In this document: piece after piece, positions 1 to 5,675 of the stretch
Layout: every line of letters starts with the position of its first letter
Numbering within the stretch: position 1 is the first letter of the stretch
NCBI GenBank assembly: GCA_013329295.1
Contig: DUKP01000050.1
Span: 1-19,099, forward strand
Direction of reading: 5' to 3'
Source: Candidatus Poseidoniaceae archaeon
GTDB taxonomy: Archaea > Thermoplasmatota > Poseidoniia > Poseidoniales > Poseidoniaceae
Length of the DNA: 19,099 bases
Notes under the pieces: model-generated
What the model was told of the DNA's origin: nothing
Databases searched by the model: none
The model's input: the letters and a program-made list of their open reading frames with translations, nothing else
Translations under genes and position numbers: made by a program

Positions 1-52
1 TGCATGGAAAGCTAAATCTAATTAAATGTGATTGCCTTAAGTTGGTTTTATT

Positions 53-817
53 ATGAATCAAAAAAGCAGTTATTCAGACTCTGTTCATCAGGGTGATAAT
101 GTTGAAACCAATATAATCAATGATCCAAAAGCAATTATCGAAGCTTATGAATTAGGAAAAAAGCAAACCAAAAAATCAGAAAAAGTATCAAACCGATCAA
201 AAAAAGTCAAACATAACTCAAAAAAAATTGTTAATGATAATTACAAGATGAGTAATAAAAACCGGAAAAATGAGACAAGTTTTTGGCTATTAGTTACAGT
301 GACTTCACTTATTTTACTACTAATCTTGGTTGGCCAAGAATATGGTGGATTATTTGATAATGACGAGGCTGAATCGGACGAATTTATACCTCTTCCAAGT
401 ACTGCTGATAATCCAGATCCATTATCAAAGGAATGTGTAACTCATGAAATGCAATTAGGTCGTCATGACCATTCAATGCTGTCAATCTACATCAATGGCG
501 AGGAAAGAGAGATTCCTGAAAACATGGGGATAAATTCGGAAATTTGTAATGAGCAGGGTGGTAACATGCATACGGTACATACTCATGATGCAACTGGTAA
601 ATTACATATTGAAACAGAAGCCAATGTAGACATGCCAATTGGTGTTTTCTTTGATATTTGGGGAGTTCATTTCAATGAGACAGGAATTTTTGATTACAGA
701 GTCAGCAACACTCATGAATTGATAATGACAGTTGACGGCATCGCAAATGACGAGTTTGATGACTACTTATTGGTTGATGGCAAAGAAATCGCCATTATCT
801 TCCAAGCTAGAAGTTAA
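53..817 (+). CDS. Membrane-anchored HTHDATG/FFDIWG-family protein, function unknown
   Basis: A 254-aa protein with a Lys/Asn-rich cytoplasmic N-terminus (about 1-75), one transmembrane helix (about 76-94) and an outside C-terminal domain. The outer domain carries a His-rich stretch (HEMQLGRHDHS, about 131-141), HTHDATGKLHIE (176-187) and FFDIWG (199-204). I recognise this combination from secreted proteins of bacteria and archaea that have no assigned function; the clustered histidines suggest metal binding, which is inference. The first 30 residues (SVHQGDN...NDPKAI) look like a separate conserved patch before the linker. The ATG at 53 is the first in-frame start and has no clear Shine-Dalgarno site, so a leaderless transcript is likely. 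The stop overlaps that of the convergent gene by 4 nt. Confidence 0.75.
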   Translation: MNQKSSYSDSVHQGDNVETNIINDPKAIIEAYELGKKQTKKSEKVSNRSKKVKHNSKKIVNDNYKMSNKNRKNETSFWLLVTVTSLILLLILVGQEYGGLFDNDEAESDEFIPLPSTADNPDPLSKECVTHEMQLGRHDHSMLSIYINGEEREIPENMGINSEICNEQGGNMHTVHTHDATGKLHIETEANVDMPIGVFFDIWGVHFNETGIFDYRVSNTHELIMTVDGIANDEFDDYLLVDGKEIAIIFQARS

Positions 818-1086
818 GGAACGTAAATTCCTTCGAATAGCGCGGCATCGGTCTGAACTTCAGTCACTTTCATCTTTACTACTGTAATATCAATTCTATC
901 TGTAGAATTGTAATTTCTTCTAACTTCGTGCAATAAACTTCTTTGCACATCTTGCATATCTTCACCATAAAGAATAGACATGTGGTGGTATTTTTGATCA
1001 TTAACTACAGCAATGTATTCTACATACCATTCTTTCAATCGCACATCTTTTTCTTCCCAAGAAACGTCGTCCCATGATTCCTCCAT
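814..1086 (-). CDS. Small hypothetical protein, 90 aa
   Basis: I do not recognise this gene. It encodes an acidic, soluble-looking 90-aa protein with an N-terminal WDDVSWEEKD stretch and then an apparent strand-helix-strand pattern: WYVEYIAVV, a helix around EDMQDVQRSLLHEVRR, then RIDITVVKMKVTEV. It has no membrane segment, signal peptide or cysteine. The ATG at 1086 is the only plausible start; a T/A-rich stretch lies upstream but there is no Shine-Dalgarno site. Its stop codon overlaps that of the convergent membrane protein (TTAA shared by both stops). Coding is supported by the full-length open frame and by packing against its neighbour in the same style as the other convergent genes here. 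Confidence 0.6.
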   Translation of the reverse strand: MEESWDDVSWEEKDVRLKEWYVEYIAVVNDQKYHHMSILYGEDMQDVQRSLLHEVRRNYNSTDRIDITVVKMKVTEVQTDAALFEGIYVP

Positions 1087-1180
1087 GATAGTTAATTGAC
1101 GTGATAGGTTATCAAGTATTCTACTGGATGTTCAAGAAAGTTACCGGTTTAGGGAAGTAATTTCGCTTATTTCGGATTTT

Positions 1181-2167
1181 TCAAGCATTTTTTCTGTCAT
1201 AAATTACCAATATGGTACCAATCGCAATCAAAGAAAAGAACACCAACGGCATAAAATTTGAATCATTTTTAATTTCAATATCTCGATAAGCAAATTCAAC
1301 AACTCCAAGTGTTGAGCCATAATTAGAATTTAATTGAACTGATGAATCTGTAGATTCATGAATTAATATCAAACTAAATTTGCCATTTGCCGGGAAATTG
1401 ACAGTGAAATCATCAAGACAATTTGTTCCTGAAACATTTGAAAAACCTACATTGGATAAGGAATTTGAGTTTAGATTGCAACTTGATGTAGCAATAACAA
1501 CTCGATCTCGGTAATCTTCTCCGGGATTAAAGAATTCATCCGGAACTTCCATCTCATGAGCCATTAACATGAATGTTAGTTGAGTTTCATATTCAACTTC
1601 AAGTAGTTCTATGCTACCTATAGTCGCAGAATATTGTTGACCAAGTTTACTTATTGTGAATGATAATTTGCTAAACTCTTGTCTGCTTGTTTCCTCTTTG
1701 AGAATATCCTTTTGAACATCAGGCCATGAATCTGGGCCAACTCTTAATTCTCCGCTTTCGACAACAAAACTTGGTGTTGCTCCTACATCAGAGTTTATCG
1801 ATTTCATACGTTCAATTCTATACTTGGCTGCTTCAGGTTGAAATGCATCCTCTCCATCTGTAGGATGATATGTTACGATACTGATTCTCGAGCCATGGGC
1901 ATCAGCAACCTGCTGCAAGAATGGATCAATTTCTGCACAACTAGTGCACCATGTGGCGCTTATTTCCTCAACTAGAATAGTTCTTCCACCAGTTATAGTA
2001 ATATCTTCATCCCAATCTTCAGCATAATTTTTTACTTCAGCGTGAGATAATTGAGAAAACAATTGAATCATTATAATGGCTGTTAATATTAGACATATTG
2101 TTCGTTGGAAAGCGATTGCAGAATTGCTTCCCCCCATGTCATAGCGGAAAACCTCCAACTCTTTCAT
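1181..2167 (-). CDS. Membrane-anchored extracytoplasmic thioredoxin-like protein
   Basis: A 328-aa protein with an N-terminal hydrophobic helix (about 18-40, possibly a cleaved signal peptide ending near SHA), a thioredoxin-fold domain (about 60-160), a beta-rich domain (about 165-295) and a C-terminal transmembrane helix (about 305-323) followed by a short basic tail. The redox motif is ATWCTSC (CxxC at 74-77), and VGATPSFVV (128-136) supplies the cis-proline typical of thioredoxin folds. It is probably a disulfide or thiol redox protein on the outer face of the membrane, held by its C-terminal anchor. The partner is unknown. The start is uncertain: ATG at 2167 or codon 11 at 2137, which has GGAGG about 13 nt upstream. 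It diverges from rlmE across 65 nt. Confidence 0.75.
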   Translation of the reverse strand: MKELEVFRYDMGGSNSAIAFQRTICLILTAIIMIQLFSQLSHAEVKNYAEDWDEDITITGGRTILVEEISATWCTSCAEIDPFLQQVADAHGSRISIVTYHPTDGEDAFQPEAAKYRIERMKSINSDVGATPSFVVESGELRVGPDSWPDVQKDILKEETSRQEFSKLSFTISKLGQQYSATIGSIELLEVEYETQLTFMLMAHEMEVPDEFFNPGEDYRDRVVIATSSCNLNSNSLSNVGFSNVSGTNCLDDFTVNFPANGKFSLILIHESTDSSVQLNSNYGSTLGVVEFAYRDIEIKNDSNFMPLVFFSLIAIGTILVIYDRKNA

Positions 2168-2232
2168 TATATGTCTGATAAGTTAGGCTAACTTCATTTG
2201 TAAGATGCTCAAGGATTGATTGAGGGGACAAT

Positions 2233-2961
2233 ATGGCTGACCATTGGATTGAGAATCATAAACGTGATTCTTGGCGCCGTCAGGCTAAATCAAGTGGATA
2301 TCGTGCACGATCAGCATTCAAATTATTGCAAATCCAAGAGAAATTCAAGTTGATTCGTGAGGGGGATGTAGTACTAGATGTTGGTTGTCATCCTGGTGGT
2401 TGGGCCCAAGTAGCCGTCGAGTTAACTGGCGAGGATGGCGTTGTAATAGGTGTTGATCTAGAACCTTGCCAGCCAGTAGAAGGAGCTTTATTGTTGGTTG
2501 GTGACATTACTGAATCAAGCACTCAAGAGAGAATTCTTGAAGAATTAAACAAGCGAGTAATCAATACTATTGTTTCAGATATTTCTCCCGACATTACTGG
2601 TAATTGGGATGTTGACCAAGCAATTGCGATGACATTAGTTGCAGATGTTCTAGATTTTTCCTTAGATTTATTATGCAAAGGAGGTTCCTTTACATCAAAA
2701 GTATTCCAAGGAGTTGGAATAGAAGAATTGATCACATCTGTGAAACCATATTTTTCAGAAATCAAAAGGTTCTCTCCGATGGCATCCCGCAATTCTTCAT
2801 CAGAGGTATACCTTGTTTGTCGAAACTACATGCCTTGGGTAAAACGAGATACATCAATTAGACAAACATATGAGTCATTATTGGATTTAAAATTAAATCC
2901 TAACGAAGAAGAAGTAGAGCAAAAAGTATTCACATCTTTCAAAGTAAGAAAGAAAAAATAA
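2233..2961 (+). CDS. rlmE: 23S rRNA 2'-O-ribose methyltransferase RlmE (FtsJ/RrmJ family)
   Basis: An SAM-dependent methyltransferase predicted to methylate the 2'-OH of the conserved A-loop uridine of 23S rRNA (E. coli Um2552). The SAM-binding motif is DVGCHPGGW (49-57). The K-D-K-E catalytic set is intact: K30 in SAFK, D116 in VSD, K156 in SKVF and E191 in SSSEVY. These sit a constant 8 residues before the E. coli K38/D124/K164/E199 set, a strong match. At 242 aa it is about 30 aa longer than the E. coli protein because of a charged C-terminal tail ending RKKK. The haloarchaeal TRAM extension is absent. The start is ATG at 2233 after GAGGGGA. It leads a co-directional series with the OB-fold gene, Zn-ribbon gene and EF-1 beta. 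Confidence 0.93.
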   Translation: MADHWIENHKRDSWRRQAKSSGYRARSAFKLLQIQEKFKLIREGDVVLDVGCHPGGWAQVAVELTGEDGVVIGVDLEPCQPVEGALLLVGDITESSTQERILEELNKRVINTIVSDISPDITGNWDVDQAIAMTLVADVLDFSLDLLCKGGSFTSKVFQGVGIEELITSVKPYFSEIKRFSPMASRNSSSEVYLVCRNYMPWVKRDTSIRQTYESLLDLKLNPNEEEVEQKVFTSFKVRKKK

Positions 2962-2981
2962 GTCTACTTTTATCAACATTG

Positions 2982-3344
2982 ATGTTGTTTTCAACAAATA
3001 TGAAAACAAGTAAAGCTCCGAAGAAGAAGTTATTTTTAAGCAACAAAAATAGGCTATTGGTAAAAGATTTGAAACCTAACAAACCAGTAAGGCGCCTTGA
3101 TTTGATTATCCTTAGAATTTATCCACGAAGGCTAATTTATTCTGAAAAATATACTGGACCTGTTGCCGCAGCATGTGGTCGAGATGAAACCGGTTTGGTT
3201 GGAATAGTCCTATGGAATGAACAAATCGATAATGTTAGGATTGGAGATATCGTAAGATTGGAATCAGGTTGGTGTCAAATGAGGGATGGCGAACTAGTTG
3301 TAAGTACAGGATTCAATGGAAAGTTACGAGTTATTGACAGATAA
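2982..3344 (+). CDS. OB-fold single-stranded nucleic-acid-binding protein (SSB/RPA-like)
   Basis: A small basic protein with one predicted OB fold. The opening LLVKDLKPN, the strand pattern RRLDLIILRIY...ACGRDETGLVGIVLWNEQ and the turn IRIGD-like VRIGDIVRLESG resemble archaeal single-OB SSB/RPA proteins and eukaryotic SOSS-B. Role in DNA repair or RNA binding cannot be separated from sequence alone; its place between rlmE and the Zn-ribbon/EF-1 beta pair favours an RNA-linked role by inference. The N-terminus is Lys-rich. The ATG at 2982 is taken as start; a TTG directly before it and an ATG at 3000 (MKTSKAPKKK) are alternatives. It follows rlmE by 20 nt, so cotranscription is likely. Confidence 0.7.
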   Translation: MLFSTNMKTSKAPKKKLFLSNKNRLLVKDLKPNKPVRRLDLIILRIYPRRLIYSEKYTGPVAAACGRDETGLVGIVLWNEQIDNVRIGDIVRLESGWCQMRDGELVVSTGFNGKLRVIDR

Positions 3345-3372
3345 TTAGCAATTTTTACACAAATTATGCCTG

Positions 3373-3408
3373 TTTATTCTCACGCAACCATAAAGAAGGG
3401 AAGGTCGT
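3373..3408 (+). promoter_or_regulatory. Putative TATA box and transcript-start/leader motif of the Zn-ribbon/EF-1 beta genes
   Basis: A T-rich TATA-like element (TGTTTATT ending near 3378) is followed about 15-20 nt later by AAGAAGGGAAGGTCGT (3393-3408). Archaeal transcription would be expected to start near the beginning of this purine-rich stretch, giving a leader of roughly 40 nt. A related 16-mer lies at the same distance from the start codon of the 71-aa gene (10276-10291). Promoter status is inferred from spacing only. Confidence 0.3.
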
Positions 3409-3434
3409 GGGCAAGTTGTTCCTGAGGCGTAGTC

Positions 3435-3605
3435 ATGAGTGAAAGAGCGACAAATTGTACATCATCTGGAGTACCTTTGGTAGAGAATGGTTCAACAACA
3501 TTCCCTTGCCCAGGGTGTGACACAGTATCTATTGGAAGAAGTCCACGTTGTAGAAACCAAGGAGTAATCTACAATTGCTCAGAATGCGGTTATCAAGGTC
3601 CATGA
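3435..3605 (+). CDS. Small Zn-ribbon protein of the archaeal C(P)xCG family (HVO_2753-like), six cysteines
   Basis: A 56-aa protein, a short member of the archaeal Zn-ribbon family (COG2888-type, predicted RNA-binding/translation role) that is conserved next to EF-1 beta genes. Family members usually have four CxxC motifs binding two zincs. Here they read CTSS (8-11), CPGC (25-28), SPRC (36-39) and CSEC (48-51), so one cysteine is missing from motif 1 and one from motif 3. The hallmark ending CGYQGP is kept. The ATG at 3435 has GAGGCG about 7 nt upstream. Its stop overlaps the Shine-Dalgarno site of EF-1 beta (GAGGTGAT begins in the TGA region), so the two are probably translationally coupled. 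Confidence 0.88.
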   Translation: MSERATNCTSSGVPLVENGSTTFPCPGCDTVSIGRSPRCRNQGVIYNCSECGYQGP

Positions 3606-3611
3606 GGTGAT
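3604..3611 (+). promoter_or_regulatory. Shine-Dalgarno site of EF-1 beta overlapping the upstream stop codon
   Basis: GAGGTGAT sits 3 nt before the ATG at 3615 and matches the archaeal 16S 3' end complement. Its first two bases belong to the TGA stop of the Zn-ribbon gene, which fixes the EF-1 beta start and implies coupled translation. Confidence 0.75.
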
Positions 3612-3614
3612 ATT

Positions 3615-3887
3615 ATGGGTATGGTAGCAATGACTTACAAATTAAATCCAGATTCAGATGTAGAGGATATTAATCCTGATGCTATTGCAGAATATGTCAG
3701 GGGATTAGCAAATGATGTCTATGATGTTCAATCAGTAGAGGTAAAGCCATTAGCATTTGGTCTCAAATTTGTCCAAGTTCATGTTGTTATGAATGATGGG
3801 CCAGGTCTTACAGACGAGTTCGAATCTTTGATGTCTGCTAAAGAAGGCGTCGGAGAAATAGAAGTTCTCTCCATGGGTCTACTTTGA
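3615..3887 (+). CDS. ef1b: Translation elongation factor 1-beta (aEF-1B)
   Basis: The archaeal EF-1 beta is the guanine nucleotide exchange factor that recharges EF-1 alpha with GTP during elongation. At 90 aa it has the usual archaeal length and the alpha-beta sandwich typical of the exchange domain. Family signatures are visible: an N-terminal strand MGMVAMTYKLNPDSD, PLAFGLKFVQVHVVM in the centre, and the ending GVGEIEVLSMGLL. The start is fixed by a strong GAGGTGAT just upstream. It is the last gene of the rlmE-led run and sits 9 nt after the Zn-ribbon gene, an arrangement shared by many archaea. Its TGA abuts the stop of the convergent truD gene with no intervening base (TGATCA). Confidence 0.95.
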   Translation: MGMVAMTYKLNPDSDVEDINPDAIAEYVRGLANDVYDVQSVEVKPLAFGLKFVQVHVVMNDGPGLTDEFESLMSAKEGVGEIEVLSMGLL

Positions 3888-5288
3888 TCACAGTTGATTC
3901 AAAGGGCACTGCATAAATTCTCTTAATAGAGTAGTAGCGTAACTTCCGGATGATAAAGTAAATCTAAATCTCAAACAAGCTCCTTCTGGATGCCATCGGC
4001 TATTATCTGTTGGACCTTTATTCCATTTTTCACCTAGAGATTCATCCATCGCAATTGGAACCGAATCAATGAAAAGTTCATTGAAACTTGATACCAAAGC
4101 TCTTCTCGTACCTTTTGAAGACAATCTAGGTATTTCATCAACAGACCAATCGATTTTACCTAAGCCAGAATCGTTTATCGCAGACAATTCAATTTCTTTT
4201 GACTCACCCTCTGAAACATAAATTTCGCTGCCAGGAAGTGGCCCAGTAGTAACTAAACGTCCAAGTTGACAATTTCTTGTAATTCTTGGTAATGTTCTAG
4301 CATCAACAGTGACGCAACTACTAACGTTTAGTTGTCCCTTTTCATCAATCCTTCCTACTAAGTCGCCTTCAACTGGTGTAGAAATTGGCAATCCAGAAGT
4401 AATTCTATGATTGAGTGATTTATTGAAAACAATGGACTGTGCAGCATGAATAGTCATTAATTGTAAGTTATTTGGTAGATTTTTAAACGCTCCCAAATAA
4501 TCATCAGGATTGTCTAACAAGTGTTTTAGCATTCTAGATTCAAAACCTAACCATTTAGGTGCTAGTTCTAATGCTTCTTCACAAGGGCCATTGTCCCTGA
4601 TATATTTCCTAAACAAAGCAACATCTTCATTTTCTTCAAAGCCTTCCATAGAGAGGTATGTCAAGACTGCTTGTTCAAAGTTGCCATTCAATACATGCTT
4701 TCCCACTTCAGCAGTAACTGGGCGGCCAGAACCAAATCTTTGTGGTCCGATCCAATTTGGGAAAAGTCCTTCTCCAAGTGAAAATTTGAGTTTTTCTCTT
4801 ATATTTTCTGATTCATTCAAAGCTTCTTCTTCAGTCATAGGTGTTCCATCAGGATGACAACATCCTCTTACAATAATAGTAAATCTGTTACCTCTATGAT
4901 TACCAAAACCAATTTTTTGATGAGTTCGACCAAGAATTTCAATTTCTACATCAGGTATTTCTACCTGTGCAACTTTATGTTGTGTAGCATCAATGATGAA
5001 GATTTGTTGAGTAACAGCACGCTTATCTTTGGTTCCAGCAAAGAAAATTCTATTTCTTGATATTCCAAGTCGCTTAGCAAGATTATTACAAAATTTGTTT
5101 GTTTCCCAATTTGTTAACGTTATTCTAGCGACTGTGAATCTTCCTCTTGAATCTAGACTAATCGAAGTTGCTATTTCATCAACACGGAAGTCAGATACTC
5201 TGGCCTTTAGAACGCCACCAATTCCAATTGTATCAGTTGCATAACCTTCGAGTCCTATGGCTTTAGCCACAGGGTCTAAGAATGACAT
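3888..5288 (-). CDS. truD: tRNA pseudouridine(13) synthase TruD
   Basis: TruD-family pseudouridine synthases convert U13 of tRNA (and possibly other RNA positions) to pseudouridine. The family motif FFAGTKDKRAVTQQ is intact, with the catalytic Asp at residue 88 counted from this start. GFGNHRGNRF and NWIGPQRFG are further TruD signatures, and an insertion domain lies in the centre as is usual for the family. I take ATG at 5288 (MSFLDPVAK), preceded by GAAGGCGATTATA, over a TTG at 5303 that would overlap the rpoL stop. This gives 466 aa. It lies 11 nt behind rpoL and the two probably form one transcript. Its stop abuts that of EF-1 beta. Confidence 0.93.
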   Translation of the reverse strand: MSFLDPVAKAIGLEGYATDTIGIGGVLKARVSDFRVDEIATSISLDSRGRFTVARITLTNWETNKFCNNLAKRLGISRNRIFFAGTKDKRAVTQQIFIIDATQHKVAQVEIPDVEIEILGRTHQKIGFGNHRGNRFTIIVRGCCHPDGTPMTEEEALNESENIREKLKFSLGEGLFPNWIGPQRFGSGRPVTAEVGKHVLNGNFEQAVLTYLSMEGFEENEDVALFRKYIRDNGPCEEALELAPKWLGFESRMLKHLLDNPDDYLGAFKNLPNNLQLMTIHAAQSIVFNKSLNHRITSGLPISTPVEGDLVGRIDEKGQLNVSSCVTVDARTLPRITRNCQLGRLVTTGPLPGSEIYVSEGESKEIELSAINDSGLGKIDWSVDEIPRLSSKGTRRALVSSFNELFIDSVPIAMDESLGEKWNKGPTDNSRWHPEGACLRFRFTLSSGSYATTLLREFMQCPLNQL

Positions 5289-5299
5289 TATAATCGCCT

Positions 5300-5557
5300 T
5301 CAAAGACTGATATCTGAGAATTCTTTAGATATTGAACTTACCAAATCACTCAATATTTTATCAGCAGATTTCTTGCCAGAAGTTCTAATGTAAAATTCAG
5401 GGTCATCCAACTCTGGGTGTCCTGGGAAATAGTTGGCATATTCAATATCAGTGCTGCTATTTAGTCGCTCTCTAAGCATTTGCAGACTAGTATGGCTCTC
5501 TCCAATAATTCTCAATCGGAGTTCATTTTTTTCCTTAATTAGCACTTTCACTGGCAT
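5300..5557 (-). CDS. rpoL: DNA-directed RNA polymerase subunit L (RpoL/Rpo11)
   Basis: This is the small archaeal RNA polymerase subunit equivalent to eukaryotic RPB11/AC19, which dimerises with subunit D in the assembly platform. Diagnostic features are KNELRLRIIGESHTSLQMLRE, the HT...L dimer helix, then HPELDDPEFYIRTSGKKSADK and a C-terminal helix. I prefer ATG at 5557 (MPVKVLIKEK), which gives 85 aa and the usual N-terminal strand; an ATG three codons upstream (5566) is possible. No Shine-Dalgarno site is visible, so it may be leaderless. It diverges from the exporter gene, and truD follows on the same strand. Confidence 0.93.
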   Translation of the reverse strand: MPVKVLIKEKNELRLRIIGESHTSLQMLRERLNSSTDIEYANYFPGHPELDDPEFYIRTSGKKSADKILSDLVSSISKEFSDISL

Positions 5558-5675
5558 GACGAACATGCATGCGAAATATCAACTTGTTTTGAACCTTGTG
5601 TCAAAAAAAATTTGACTAATTTGAAAGATTTAATTGTATTACAACCGCCTTGCTTTTTTACCTAATCCATGTGGA

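Noticed and set aside
5634..5675. TTG at 5634 as the start of the RND exporter
   Set aside because: It overlaps a TATA-like element, adds 14 residues without family similarity, and has no ribosome-binding site. ATG at 5676 is better.
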